A stretch of DNA of 64,000 nt from Catellatospora sp. TT07R-123 (GCF_018327705.1 NZ_BNEM01000002.1:434001-498000); one strand, 5' to 3'; shown: positions 27,428 to 36,685, numbered from the stretch's first letter. The notes: generated from the sequence alone by a model not told the origin. Numbers and translations are program-made.

Positions 27428-28861
27428 ATGCTGACCGAGCCGCATCCCGGCATCGCCCGGATCGCTCCCCGCAAGACCCGCGTCGGCCTGGTGTCGGGCG
27501 GCCTCGGCGCGTACTGGCCCCAGTTCCCGAACCTGCTGCCGCAGTTGCAGGAGTCCGCCCGCCGCGTGGCGCAGCGGCTGTCGCAGCTGGACTGCGAGGT
27601 GATCGACGCCGGGTTCATCTCGGACCCGCGGGAGGGCGCCGCGGCCGCCGAGACCCTGCGCCGGGCCGACTGCGACCTCGTGATCGGCTTCCTCACCACG
27701 TACATGACCGCCAACATGCTGGTGCCCGTCGCCCAGCGCACCGGCGCCCCGGTGCTGCTGCTCAACCTCCAGCCCACCGAGGCGATGGACCACGCCACCT
27801 TCGACACCGGCGCGTGGCTGGCCTACTGCGGCGCCTGTCCCCTGCCGGAGATGACCAACGCCTTCCGCCGCTGCGGCATCGACGTGCGCTCGGTCTCCGG
27901 CTACCTCGAATCCGACGCCGCCTGGCTGCGCATCGGACGGTGGGTCAAGGCCGCGGGCGTGCGGGCGGCGTTCCGGCACGGGCGGCACGGGCTGCTCGGC
28001 CACCTCTACCCCGGCATGATGGACGTGTCGACCGACCCCACCCTGGTCTCGGCACAGCTCGGCGGGCACGTCGAGATCCTGGAGATCGACGACCTGCGGG
28101 TACGCACCGAGAAGGTCACCGAGGCCGAGACCCTGGCCCGGATGGACCTGGCCCGCGACGTCTTCCAGCTCGACGTCACCGTCGCCGACGACGACTTCCG
28201 CTGGGCCGCCACCGTCTCGGTGGCGCTGGACCGCCTGGTCGAGGACTTCGACCTGGATTCCCTGGCCTACTACCACCGCGGCCTCGACGGGGAGACCCAC
28301 GAGCGGGTCGGCGCCGGGATGATCCTCGGCGCCTCCCTGCTGACCGCGCGCGGCATCCCCGCCTGCGGCGAGTTCGAGCTGCGCACGTCGCTGGCGATGC
28401 TGCTGATGGACCGCCTCGGCGCGGGCGGCTCGTTCACCGAGTTGCAGGCGCTCAACTTCACCGACAACGTGGTGGAGATGGGCCACGACGGCCCCGCGCA
28501 CCTGGCGATCAGCTCCGGCAAGCCGATGCTGCGCGGGCTGGGCGTCTTCCACGGCAAGCGCGGCTGGGGCGTGTCGGTCGAGTTCGACGTCAGCCACGGC
28601 CCGGTGACGCTGTGCGGGCTGGCGCAGGACCGGACCGGCCGGTTCTCGCTGGTCGCCTCGGAGGGACGGGCGGTGCCCGGCCCGCTGCTGGCGATCGGCA
28701 ACACGTCGTCGCGCATCGACTTCGGCCGCGACCCCGGCGAGTGGACCGACGACTGGTCGGCCAGCGGCATCGCCCACCACTGGGCGCTGGGCACCGGCCA
28801 CCGCGTCGCCGAGCTGCGCGCGGTCGCCGAACTGCTCGACCTGCCCATCACCGTCGTCTGA
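27428..28861 (+). CDS. L-fucose/L-arabinose isomerase-family protein
   Basis: 477 aa from ATG 27428 (AGGAG 6 bases upstream). The sequence fits the arabinose/fucose isomerase superfamily: an N-terminal Rossmann-like domain (KTRVGLVSGGLGAYWPQFPN), a YMTANML segment near residue 100, and a C-terminal metal-binding half with FELRTSLAMLLMDRL and FHGKRGWGVSVEFDVSHGP. Aldose-ketose isomerisation is expected. Whether arabinose, fucose or another sugar is used cannot be told. Arabinose is attractive because rhamnogalacturonan carries arabinan side chains, and the operator puts it in the same regulon. Confidence 0.82.
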   Translation: MLTEPHPGIARIAPRKTRVGLVSGGLGAYWPQFPNLLPQLQESARRVAQRLSQLDCEVIDAGFISDPREGAAAAETLRRADCDLVIGFLTTYMTANMLVPVAQRTGAPVLLLNLQPTEAMDHATFDTGAWLAYCGACPLPEMTNAFRRCGIDVRSVSGYLESDAAWLRIGRWVKAAGVRAAFRHGRHGLLGHLYPGMMDVSTDPTLVSAQLGGHVEILEIDDLRVRTEKVTEAETLARMDLARDVFQLDVTVADDDFRWAATVSVALDRLVEDFDLDSLAYYHRGLDGETHERVGAGMILGASLLTARGIPACGEFELRTSLAMLLMDRLGAGGSFTELQALNFTDNVVEMGHDGPAHLAISSGKPMLRGLGVFHGKRGWGVSVEFDVSHGPVTLCGLAQDRTGRFSLVASEGRAVPGPLLAIGNTSSRIDFGRDPGEWTDDWSASGIAHHWALGTGHRVAELRAVAELLDLPITVV

Positions 28862-28871
28862 GCGGGTGCCG

Positions 28872-28905
28872 GAGAAGGGCCGGCCGCTGTGGGGCCGGCC
28901 CTCTC
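28872..28905. terminator. bidirectional terminator hairpin
   Basis: AGGGCCGGCC/GGCCGGCCCT 10-bp stem with a 7-base loop and flanking GAG/CTC, in the 55-base gap between the convergent isomerase and FAD monooxygenase genes. Confidence 0.7.
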
Positions 28906-28916
28906 GTGCTCGGCGG

Positions 28917-30038
28917 TCAGGACGGGTTGACTCTGTCCCAGTGGGCGATCGCTTCGGCGGGGTCCGGGCTCACCAGGCGTTCCAGGCCAGCGGTCGTGAT
29001 CTTCGCCCACCTGCCGGCCCGCGCCCACATCTGCTCCTCGAAGGCGCGGACGGCGTCGTCCAGCTCGCCGGAGCCGAGCATGGCGACGGTCTCGGCGAGT
29101 TCGGCGCCTTCCAGCATCGCGAGGTTCGCGCCCGCCCCCAGCGGCGGCATCAGATGGGCGGCGTCGCCCAGCAGCGTCACGCCGGGGACGTGGGTCCAGG
29201 TGTGGGACACGGGCAGGACGTAGACAGGGCGGTGGACGAAGGCGGTCCCGTGGCGGAGTAGGTCGAGGACGGGCGTGGCCCAGCCGTCGAACAGGGCCAG
29301 CAGGTTCGATCGCACGGCTTCGTCGTCGGCCAGGTCCAGGTTCCGGTGCCATTCCAGGGGTGCGCGGAACCGGGCGTTGACCTTGATGTGACCGCCGCTG
29401 TTGCGCTGGGCGACGACGGCTCGGTTCACGCCGTACACGGCCATGGAACCGTCGCCGATCAGCCGGGCGAGGTCGGGGTGGCGGGTGTCGACGTCGTCGA
29501 GGGAGGTCTCGACCGAGGTGACGCCGGTGTACTGCGGCGTCGCCGGAGACACCGCGGGGCGGGTCCGGGACCAGGCGCCGTCCGCGCCGACGACGAAGTC
29601 GAACGTCTCCTGCCGCCCGTCCGCGAAATGGACCAGTACGCCGTCGCGGGTGCCCGGCACCACCTGTGCCACGCCCCGGCCCCACTGGACGTCGAGCGGG
29701 CCGGTCAGCAGGTCACGCAGCTGCCTGCGGTCTATCTCGGGATTGGCCAGTTCGTCCGGTCGGGGTCGCCAGTCGCGCAGGACGGTCCCGTCCGGGTCCA
29801 GGATGCGCATGGCCTGCCCTTCGGGGCGGGACAGCGCCTGGAACCCGTCCCGCAGCCCCGCCTTGTCCAGCGCGAGCTGGCCCAGCCCTTCGTGCAGGTC
29901 CAGCGTGCCGCCCGGGGGGCGGGCGTCGGGGGCGGCATCGCGTTCGAGGACGGTGACGGGATGGCCGTGGCGGTGCAGCACCCGGGCGAAGGTCAGGCCG
30001 CCGGGGCCGCCCCCGACCACCGCAATGCGATGTCTCAT
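28917..30038 (-). CDS. FAD-dependent monooxygenase (TetX-like group)
   Basis: 373 aa class A flavin monooxygenase. Motifs: GGGPGGLTFARVL (FAD Rossmann, residues 8-20), VVGADGAWSRTRP (DG motif near residue 155) and GDAAHLMPPLGAGANLAMLEG (near residue 290). Length and motif spacing fit the TetX/aromatic hydroxylase group, which use NADPH and O2. ATG 30038 gives a tight N-terminus but has no good ribosome site. No operator lies nearby and its neighbours do not hint at a substrate, so it looks like an independent insertion in the sugar block. Tetracycline inactivation should not be assumed. Confidence 0.85.
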   Translation of the reverse strand: MRHRIAVVGGGPGGLTFARVLHRHGHPVTVLERDAAPDARPPGGTLDLHEGLGQLALDKAGLRDGFQALSRPEGQAMRILDPDGTVLRDWRPRPDELANPEIDRRQLRDLLTGPLDVQWGRGVAQVVPGTRDGVLVHFADGRQETFDFVVGADGAWSRTRPAVSPATPQYTGVTSVETSLDDVDTRHPDLARLIGDGSMAVYGVNRAVVAQRNSGGHIKVNARFRAPLEWHRNLDLADDEAVRSNLLALFDGWATPVLDLLRHGTAFVHRPVYVLPVSHTWTHVPGVTLLGDAAHLMPPLGAGANLAMLEGAELAETVAMLGSGELDDAVRAFEEQMWARAGRWAKITTAGLERLVSPDPAEAIAHWDRVNPS

Positions 30039-30142
30039 ACCGATACAGTGCCACGGGCCGCTTCCGCTCACCGTGAGCGTGACCCCGGCGAACTGCTGCA
30101 AGCGGCCGAGCGGCCGTTGACTACGGGCGGTATAACAGCGGG

Positions 30143-30346
30143 ATGCATGCGCTGTTCAGCAGGACCCCGATCTGGCTGCTCTCTCTGGCCGTGGTCATCT
30201 ACGCTCTGCCGCCGGTGGCCATCTTCCTTACCCAGGGCCGGGTCTCGGCTGCTTTTCTCGTGGTCCTGGGCATGGTGTTCTCAGCTGGGCTCGGATCGCG
30301 GATCGCACTGCGCGGCGCAGGTGCTCCCCGGAACGAGTCGCCGTAG
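30143..30346 (+). CDS. small two-helix membrane protein
   Basis: 67 aa, MHALFSRTPIWLLSLAVVIY. Two hydrophobic stretches (about residues 8-29 and 36-54) joined by a short polar turn, with basic C-terminus. A TATAAC hexamer ends 6 bases before the ATG and no ribosome site is seen, so the message could be leaderless. No family recognised. Confidence 0.5.
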   Translation: MHALFSRTPIWLLSLAVVIYALPPVAIFLTQGRVSAAFLVVLGMVFSAGLGSRIALRGAGAPRNESP

Positions 30347-30428
30347 CCGATCTGACGGCCGACGGTGCTGCTCCCGTCACCGTGGTCTGACCGCCCAGGC
30401 CCCGCCATCGGCATGTTTCGCACGCGGC

Positions 30429-30459
30429 CCGGTGGCATGCCGATCCGGCATGCCACCGG
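30429..30459. terminator. terminator hairpin
   Basis: Perfect 14-bp stem (30429-30442 with 30446-30459), 3-base loop, between two convergent small genes. Confidence 0.7.
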
Positions 30460-30528
30460 CCGTTCAACTGGCCCGCAGGGCCGGTGGGTATGGCTGTTGC
30501 GCCGGCCCCAGTGTCCGGCAGTGCCGCC

Positions 30529-30975
30529 TCAGCCGCACACCCGCCACTGCCCGTCCTCCTTGAGCAACGGGAAGCTCTGCGTCATGACGGCTCCCGTCTC
30601 AGCCTGAGTGATGCGCATGGTGATGACCGCGCTGGTGGTGGTGTTCATCGTCTTGACACTGGTGCCGATCACCTCGTACTTGCTGATCTTCAGCTGCGCC
30701 GCCTGGATCCGGGTGTACTCCGCCTCCGAGGTCTCGGTCCGGACCTTGTCGCACAGCCGCCCGTACGCGCCGTGGTAATCCCCCGCCGTGACGTCCTGGA
30801 TGTAGCCGACCGCAGCGTCGCGGGCCGGGGCGGTCGCCTCCTCGACGCCGCGGAACAGCAGCGCCCCGCCCGCGATGACGCCGCCGCAGCAGAGCGCCAG
30901 GACGATGGCGACGACGACGAGGATGCGTTTGACATTGCTCTTCGCCGGGGGCGGCGGTGGCGGTACGAAAGTCAT
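30529..30975 (-). CDS. DUF4878-like membrane-anchored protein
   Basis: 148 aa from ATG 30975. A proline run (MTFVPPPPPPAKS), one membrane helix (about 22-45), then an extracytoplasmic NTF2-like domain with AAVGYIQDVTAGDYHGAYGRLC and an ending QWRVCG. The Gly-Asp-Tyr-x3-Tyr pattern and closing W-R-V-C are typical of DUF4878-type proteins. A distant paralogue lies at 47237-47671. Function unknown. Confidence 0.7.
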   Translation of the reverse strand: MTFVPPPPPPAKSNVKRILVVVAIVLALCCGGVIAGGALLFRGVEEATAPARDAAVGYIQDVTAGDYHGAYGRLCDKVRTETSEAEYTRIQAAQLKISKYEVIGTSVKTMNTTTSAVITMRITQAETGAVMTQSFPLLKEDGQWRVCG

Positions 30976-31153
30976 GGCGCCAATATGAACGATCAACGCA
31001 AGGCCTCACGGCTGGTGCGCGGAACAACGTCGGTCCGGTGCTCGCCTCAGCCGATTTCGACGCCACGGTGACGTCGCTGCACGACCTGCTCAACTCGGCG
31101 AGAGCCGCCGCCGATCATTCGCCGTAACCGACTCGACGCCTGACGATGAAAGT

Positions 31154-31190
31154 GAAGGTCCGATGACCGGTAAGCGGCCATCGGACCTTC
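31154..31190 (-). terminator. terminator of the alpha-L-rhamnosidase gene
   Basis: 12-bp stem GAAGGTCCGATG/CATCGGACCTTC with a 13-base loop, ending 13 bases past the rhamnosidase stop. Confidence 0.7.
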
Positions 31191-31203
31191 GGGGTGAGGC
31201 TGG

Positions 31204-34200
31204 TCAGGCGGGTGCGGTGAAGGTGTAGCTGCCCGAGGGCAGGTAGTAGGACGCCGCGCCGGAGCCGTACCCGAAGGGCACCGCCTGCGCCGGGGCGCTC
31301 ACCACGGCTGCCGAGGTCGCCGGGACCTTGACCAGCGCCGTCACCCCGGCGGGCACTGTGACCCGGAGGGTGAACGTCCCGCCGCTGCTGGTCCAGTCGC
31401 TGACCGCCTGGCCGTACGGCGTCTCGTACGCCGACTTCGCCGAGCTGAGCCCGCCGCCGGGACGCGGAGCCACCAGCAGCGACTGGTATCCCGGGCTCGC
31501 CGGGCCGAGCCCGCCGACCTGCCGGTAGAGGAAGTCGCCGGCCGACCCGAGCCCGTAGTGGTTGAACGAGTTCATCCCGACGTCCTGGAAGCTGCCGTCG
31601 GTGCGGATGCCGTCCCAGCGCTCCCAGATCGTGGTCGCGCCCCGGCTGAGCATGTAGCCCCAGCCGGGATACGAGGTCTGGAGCAGGATCTGGTACGCGA
31701 TGTCGGCCCGGCCGTTGTCGGCCAGCACCGGCAGCAGGTTCTCCACGCCGAGGAAGCCGACGGTCAGGTGCCCGCCGGACGCGGCCACCTTCGCCACCAG
31801 CTTGTTCACGGCCGGAGCGACCAGGTTCGACGGGAGCAGCCCGAAGGCCAGCGCGAGCACGTACCCGGTCTGGGTGTTGCCCGACACGGTGCCGTCGCCG
31901 GCGACGAACCGGCTGGTGAACGCCGCGGCGACCTGATCGGCCAGGGTGCCGTAGCTCGACGCCTCCGCCGTGTGCCCGGTCGCGGCCGCCATCTGCGACA
32001 CCATCCGCGCCGAGTGGGCGAAGAACGCCGTCGAGATGACGTTGCGGGCGGTGTCGTCGTTGACGTTGAGCCAGTCGCCGTAGCCGCCCTGGTCCCGGAT
32101 CAGGTCCGCGGCGGCCGTGCTGCGCAGGTAGTCCACCCAGCGCGTCATGGCCGTGAAGTGGTCGTCGATGACCTTCGTGTCACCGAAGCGCTGCCACATG
32201 GTGTAGGGCACGATCACTCCGGCGTCGCCCCAACCGGCGGTCCCGGCACCGCAGCACACGTACGGCGCGGTGTCGGTGAACGCGCCGTTGGACTGCTGCG
32301 CGTCGGTCAGATCGTCGGCGAACTTGTCCAGGAACCCGGTCACGTCCACGTTGAACGTCGAGGTGGCCGCGAAGCTGGCGATGTCACCGGTCCAGCCGAG
32401 GCGCTCGTCCCGGTTGGGGCAGTCGGTGGGGATGGACAGCATGTTGGACCGCTGCCCCCATACGATCGCGCTCTGCATCTGGTTGATCAGGCTGCTGGAG
32501 GTCGTCAGCGTGCCCAGGGCCACGCCGGACGTCCACGCGGCCTGGCCGGTGATCGCCTGCGCGGTCGGCGTGCCGGGGAATCCGGTCACCTCGACATACC
32601 GGTACCCGTGCACGGTGAACCGGGGCTCGAAGATCTCCTCGCCGCCCGTGCCGGCCAGGGTGAACCGGTCCGTGGCCAGGCCCGGGACCCGCAGGTTCGC
32701 GGTGTAGAGCGTGCCGTCGGCGTTGAGGACCTCACCGTGGCGCAGCGTCACGGTGGTCCCGGCCGGGCCGGTCACCCGCAGCCGGTCCCACCCGGCGTAG
32801 TTCTGGCCGAGGTCGAAGATCCACACTCCGGGCTGCGGCTGGGTCACCGAGACCGGGGTGAGCTGGCGCTGCACGGTCACGCCGGGGTCCACCTGGGACA
32901 CCAGCGCGGGCAGGGTGCCCGAGCGTACGGCCACCGCCGTCCAGGCCGCGTCGTCGTATCCGGCCGCGTCCCAGCCGGAGATCACCTTGCGGGCGTCGTA
33001 CTGCTCGCCCATGTACAGGTCGTCGGCGGTGATCGGGCTCTGCGCGTACTTCCAGCTGCCGTCGGTGGTCACGGTGGTGCTGGTGCCGTCGGTGAAGGTC
33101 AGCAGCAGCTTCGCCGAATACCACGGCTGGGTGCCGTAGCGCTGCGATCCGGCCATGCCGATGCTGCCGGAGTACCAGCCGTCGCCGAGCCAGGCGCCGA
33201 GCGCGTTCGTGCCCTGCACGATCTGCCCGGTCACGTCGTACACCTTGTACTGGAGGCGCTTGTTGTAGTCGGTCCAGCCCGGCGCGAGCACGTCGGTGCC
33301 GACCTTCGCCCCGTTGAGGCGGGTCTCGTGCAGGCCCAGGGCGGTGGTGAGCAGCCGGGCCGACGCCACGGGCTTGCCGACCGTGAACGACTTGCGCAGC
33401 AGGGGCGCGCCGCGGCGTACCACGACGTTGGCGCCCCACGGCCCGGTGCCGTACGCGGTCAGCGCGCGGGCGGCCACCCAGCCGCTGTCGTTGAACCCGG
33501 CCTGCTGCCAGCCCGACGGGTTGGTCTGGGACGCCTTCCACGACACGTCGGTGTTGATCGTCGAGACGCCCGGGATGGTCAGCTGGGCGATGACGGCGGT
33601 CGGCGACTGCGTGGTGTTCTGGCTGGAGATCGCGATGGCGTTCGTGCCCGTGGTCAGGCGGCCGGCCAGGTCGATCACCGCCGCCTGCTTCCACGAGTCG
33701 GTGACCCGCGCCGAGGTGCTGACCTGCACCCCGTTGACCCACACGTCGGCGGTGTCGTCGCCGGTCACCACGAGCGTGCCGCCGGAGGGGACCGAGGACA
33801 GGCTGAACGTCCGGCGGAAGTAGCGGGTCATGGGCGGCAGCCCCGCGATCGGGTCGCCCTCGGGGTACCAGATCCAGGTCGAGCCGTTCAGCCCCACCGC
33901 GGAACCGGGCTGCCCGACGAACGCGGCCTGCCATTCCGAAGCCGAGTTGAGCAGGCCGGTCTCGAACGTCTGGGTGCCGCTCCACGGGCCGACGCGGCCC
34001 TGGGCGTCCCACACGCGCACCCGCCAGAAGTAGCCGCGCATCGAGGCCAGCGCCGGTCCGCCGTACTGGACGTCGACGGACTTCACGCTGGCCACCCGGC
34101 CGCTGTCCCAGACGTCGCCGGTGTTCGCCCCGGCCAGCGCGGCGGTGCTCGCGACGATGACCTGGTAGGCACCCTGGCGCTGCTGGATTGTCGACGCGCC

Positions 34201-34917
34201 GAGCTTCCAGCCCAGGCGGGGTTTGGCCGCGTCCACGCCGAGGGGGTTGGCGCGGCGCTCCACGGTCGCACCGGCCACGCTCAGCGGCGAACCGGCCGCG
34301 GTGTCCGGACCGAGCACGTTGGAGTTCCACGGGCCCATGCCGTAGGCGCCCAGGTCAGCGGCGGCGGGCCAGCCGCTGTCGCTGAAACCCGGCTGCTCCC
34401 AGCCGGCGGCCGGGCTCTGCGAGGCCTTCCACGACCCGTCGGTCGTGAAGTCCACCGTGGTGGAGCCGGTGACGTGCACCCGGCCGATCATTCCGGCCGG
34501 TCCGGCCGCGGTGTTGCGGGCCACCACCGCGAGGGTGTTGGCGGCGCCGGGACGCAGCGCGGCCTGCAGGTCGATGTAGAGCGCCTGCTTCCACGAGTCG
34601 GTCATGCGGGGTGACCCGGCCAGCGGGATCCCGTTGAGCCACGCGTCGACCGTGTCGTCGCCGGTGATGACCAGCTGGGCGTCGCTGATGCCGCCCGACG
34701 GTGCCGTGAAGACCTTCCGGAAGTAGCGGTCGGCGGCGGGCGCGCTGCTCGCGGGGGATCCTTCGGGATACCAGATCCAGTGGGCGCCCGAGACGCTCAC
34801 GGGGGTTGCGGCTTGGGCGGGGACGGTCCAGGCGACGACGGCGGTGGAGATCGCGACGAAGGCGGCCGTCACGGCCGCACACCATCGCCAGTGCCGTTTC
34901 ATCATCAGATGCGGCAT
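31204..34917 (-). CDS. secreted GH78 alpha-L-rhamnosidase
   Basis: 1237 aa, cutting terminal alpha-L-rhamnose from plant polysaccharides or glycosides. ATG 34917 has AGGAG 5 bases upstream and yields a signal peptide ending AQAA. Order: sandwich module opening HWIWYPEGSP, Ig-like domain (PRLGWKL ... YFWRVRVWD), a second copy of the sandwich module (WIWYPEGDP), the GH78 N-terminal beta domain (LHETRLNG ... APGWTDYNKRLQYKVYDVT), the DLGQNYAGW domain, the (alpha/alpha)6 catalytic barrel and a C-terminal beta domain. Expected acid and base glutamates sit in DCPNRDERLGWTGD (near residue 836) and TIWERWDG (near 1097). It is longer than many GH78 proteins because of the duplicated module. Confidence 0.93.
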   Translation of the reverse strand: MPHLMMKRHWRWCAAVTAAFVAISTAVVAWTVPAQAATPVSVSGAHWIWYPEGSPASSAPAADRYFRKVFTAPSGGISDAQLVITGDDTVDAWLNGIPLAGSPRMTDSWKQALYIDLQAALRPGAANTLAVVARNTAAGPAGMIGRVHVTGSTTVDFTTDGSWKASQSPAAGWEQPGFSDSGWPAAADLGAYGMGPWNSNVLGPDTAAGSPLSVAGATVERRANPLGVDAAKPRLGWKLGASTIQQRQGAYQVIVASTAALAGANTGDVWDSGRVASVKSVDVQYGGPALASMRGYFWRVRVWDAQGRVGPWSGTQTFETGLLNSASEWQAAFVGQPGSAVGLNGSTWIWYPEGDPIAGLPPMTRYFRRTFSLSSVPSGGTLVVTGDDTADVWVNGVQVSTSARVTDSWKQAAVIDLAGRLTTGTNAIAISSQNTTQSPTAVIAQLTIPGVSTINTDVSWKASQTNPSGWQQAGFNDSGWVAARALTAYGTGPWGANVVVRRGAPLLRKSFTVGKPVASARLLTTALGLHETRLNGAKVGTDVLAPGWTDYNKRLQYKVYDVTGQIVQGTNALGAWLGDGWYSGSIGMAGSQRYGTQPWYSAKLLLTFTDGTSTTVTTDGSWKYAQSPITADDLYMGEQYDARKVISGWDAAGYDDAAWTAVAVRSGTLPALVSQVDPGVTVQRQLTPVSVTQPQPGVWIFDLGQNYAGWDRLRVTGPAGTTVTLRHGEVLNADGTLYTANLRVPGLATDRFTLAGTGGEEIFEPRFTVHGYRYVEVTGFPGTPTAQAITGQAAWTSGVALGTLTTSSSLINQMQSAIVWGQRSNMLSIPTDCPNRDERLGWTGDIASFAATSTFNVDVTGFLDKFADDLTDAQQSNGAFTDTAPYVCCGAGTAGWGDAGVIVPYTMWQRFGDTKVIDDHFTAMTRWVDYLRSTAAADLIRDQGGYGDWLNVNDDTARNVISTAFFAHSARMVSQMAAATGHTAEASSYGTLADQVAAAFTSRFVAGDGTVSGNTQTGYVLALAFGLLPSNLVAPAVNKLVAKVAASGGHLTVGFLGVENLLPVLADNGRADIAYQILLQTSYPGWGYMLSRGATTIWERWDGIRTDGSFQDVGMNSFNHYGLGSAGDFLYRQVGGLGPASPGYQSLLVAPRPGGGLSSAKSAYETPYGQAVSDWTSSGGTFTLRVTVPAGVTALVKVPATSAAVVSAPAQAVPFGYGSGAASYYLPSGSYTFTAPA

Positions 34918-34992
34918 ACCTACTCCTGAGGGCGACAGGACCCGGATACGGCATGCGCGAGGCTTGGGACGGCCAGATGGCATATCCGGGCA

Positions 34993-35006
34993 TTGAAACG
35001 TTTCAC
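34993..35006. promoter_or_regulatory. LacI-type operator of the rhamnosidase gene
   Basis: TTGAAACGTTTCAC, 13 of 14 consensus positions, 75 bases upstream of the start codon and 18 bases past the predicted -10. Confidence 0.8.
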
Positions 35007-35024
35007 TGGGTTGCCAGTGCAGCA

Positions 35025-35053
35025 ACCGTAGATGCCGCCCCCATGGGAGTCAA
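35025..35053 (-). promoter_or_regulatory. promoter of the rhamnosidase gene
   Basis: Minus strand -35 TTGACT (35048-35053), 17-base spacer, -10 TACGGT (35025-35030). The operator follows in the direction of transcription. Between here and 35283 I see nothing else. Confidence 0.6.
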
Positions 35054-35283
35054 TACCTTCGATCTGCCGACATTTCGCAGCGCCGATGGCACCGGCAGGC
35101 GCGCGAAACCGGTGGACCGGAGCCGCCGCGGGCCGCTAACGTGCCGCTCAGCCATCTCATCGAGCTGAGGACCGTCCGTTGTACCTCCTTTGAGACCCAC
35201 CGAGCGCTGAACCTGTCGCGCGTCGCGCCTGTGCGCCGCGTGCCTTCCTGCTGTGGACTTCTCATTGGAATGGGTGTATCTCC

Positions 35284-35637
35284 ATGCTCGAAAACCGGGC
35301 AGCCGTGCCTGCCTGCCTGCCACCGGTCCTTCGCCGTCGCCACCTCTGCGCGTCCGAGCGCGTGCGGGAAGACGGCACCTTCCGCGTCGACGTCGACGCC
35401 GGGCTCCTCGACGCCTGGCTCCTCACGCTCTGCACCCGCCGCGACGACCCGGCGAAGCCCACCGTCCTGGAGCGGATGACGGTACGGCTCCGCACGACCC
35501 GGGGCGCCGGACCGGCCGCCCGACGCCTCCGGCCGGACAGCCGCGCGGCTTGCGGATCGGGTCGGGCGACGCCCCACGCGCATCGCCTCGGACTGCGCGG
35601 CCTGACGCGGCGACACCGGCGGATCGGCCCGCTGTGA
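35284..35637 (+). CDS. doubtful hypothetical protein
   Basis: 117 aa. The stretch from about residue 27 to 70 (REDGTFRVDVDAGLLDAWLL) has protein-like composition with G/C third positions, but the tail is arginine-rich, no ribosome site precedes the ATG and no family is recognised. The region 34918-35821 otherwise contains only the rhamnosidase promoter and a hairpin. Confidence 0.3.
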   Translation: MLENRAAVPACLPPVLRRRHLCASERVREDGTFRVDVDAGLLDAWLLTLCTRRDDPAKPTVLERMTVRLRTTRGAGPAARRLRPDSRAACGSGRATPHAHRLGLRGLTRRHRRIGPL

Positions 35638-35703
35638 CCGGCAGGTGATCGGCATCCGCTTGGTGGTGGCGCCCACGTCTCCGTCCAAGGTGGCCTGAAT
35701 ACC

Positions 35704-35742
35704 GCGGTTCCCGGTGATCACAATCTGATCACCGGGAACCGC
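35704..35742. terminator. long perfect hairpin
   Basis: 17-bp stem (35704-35720 with 35726-35742) and a 5-base loop, 80 bases past the acetyltransferase stop. Could terminate transcription from either side. Confidence 0.65.
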
Positions 35743-35821
35743 GCCGTGCATGCGGCGACGCTGTCCGGCATGCCCTGGTCCGGTGACACCCGGGCGCAGG
35801 CGAGCGGGCGGCCGCGTTCGC

Positions 35822-36496
35822 TCAGTCCTGAGGTCGGACCATGCCGGGCGCGGTGGCGATCAGTACGTGGGCCGCCGCGGTCCAGCCCAGTGCGGTGTAG
35901 AGCCGCTGGCCGTCCTCGCTGGCGATGAGCAGGCCCGATCCGATCCCCTGCCGCAGCGCGCCGTCGGCGAGTGCGCTCATCACGGCGTTGGCGAGGCCGC
36001 GCCGCCGATGGTCGGGCCAGGTGAGGATGCGGTCGATGACGGCGCCGTCCCGGGTCAGGCCGACCGCTCCGCGAGCGGCGACCTCCGCGGCCGGATCGCG
36101 GACCTCGACGTAGAGCCCCGAGGCGGAAGGTTCGAGATGCAGCCGGTACGGCGCGGGCACGTCGTGGTGCGCCTGGGCGCGCAGGTCTGCCGTCATCAGC
36201 TGCTCGTTGCGTTTGAGCAGCGTGAGCCCGTGGTCCTGGAGCAGCGATGCGGTCTGCTCGGGGCGGGTGGTGGGCACGGTCAGCCACGTCGTCTGGGCGG
36301 TGTCGGCGACCCGGGCGGCGAGTCTGGCGACCGAGGCGGGGTCGTGGTCGGCGTGCCGGGCGAAGATCTCGATGTCGCGTCCCGGCTGGTGGCACAGGAC
36401 CCGCCATCCGTCCCCGAGGTCCTCGGGTGCGGGCAGGGACCGGGCGGCCACCCAGCCGTGCACCCATCTGGTCGTCAGGTCGCTCAGTTCCTCCAT
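35822..36496 (-). CDS. GNAT-family N-acetyltransferase
   Basis: 224 aa from ATG 36496. The C-terminal half carries the GNAT acetyl-CoA site: after GAVGLTRDGAVIDRILTWPDHRRRGLANAVMSAL the R-R-x-G-L/x-A segment matches motif A, and GLLIASEDGQRLYTALGW is motif B. The N-terminal half (about residues 1-110) is less conserved and may form a substrate cap. Substrate unknown. Confidence 0.8.
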   Translation of the reverse strand: MEELSDLTTRWVHGWVAARSLPAPEDLGDGWRVLCHQPGRDIEIFARHADHDPASVARLAARVADTAQTTWLTVPTTRPEQTASLLQDHGLTLLKRNEQLMTADLRAQAHHDVPAPYRLHLEPSASGLYVEVRDPAAEVAARGAVGLTRDGAVIDRILTWPDHRRRGLANAVMSALADGALRQGIGSGLLIASEDGQRLYTALGWTAAAHVLIATAPGMVRPQD

Positions 36497-36685
36497 CCGT
36501 CCAGTAGATCTTGAGAAGGTGCCGGGCGCCTCCGGGGCATCGACAACTGTGCGCCAGGTCACGCCGCGCGGTGATCGCGGGCTGTCAGCGGAGCAGGTCC
36601 AGGTCCGGTCCGAACAGCCTTCGGCCAGGTTGTCCGGCTGATAGTTTCGGTCTGCGGGCGTTCCGCTGGATCGGGGTCGTCGCCA

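Noticed and set aside
28917-30038. Reading the FAD monooxygenase as a tetracycline resistance gene
   Set aside because: The TetX-like motifs are shared by many aromatic hydroxylases. Nothing in the context points to tetracycline.
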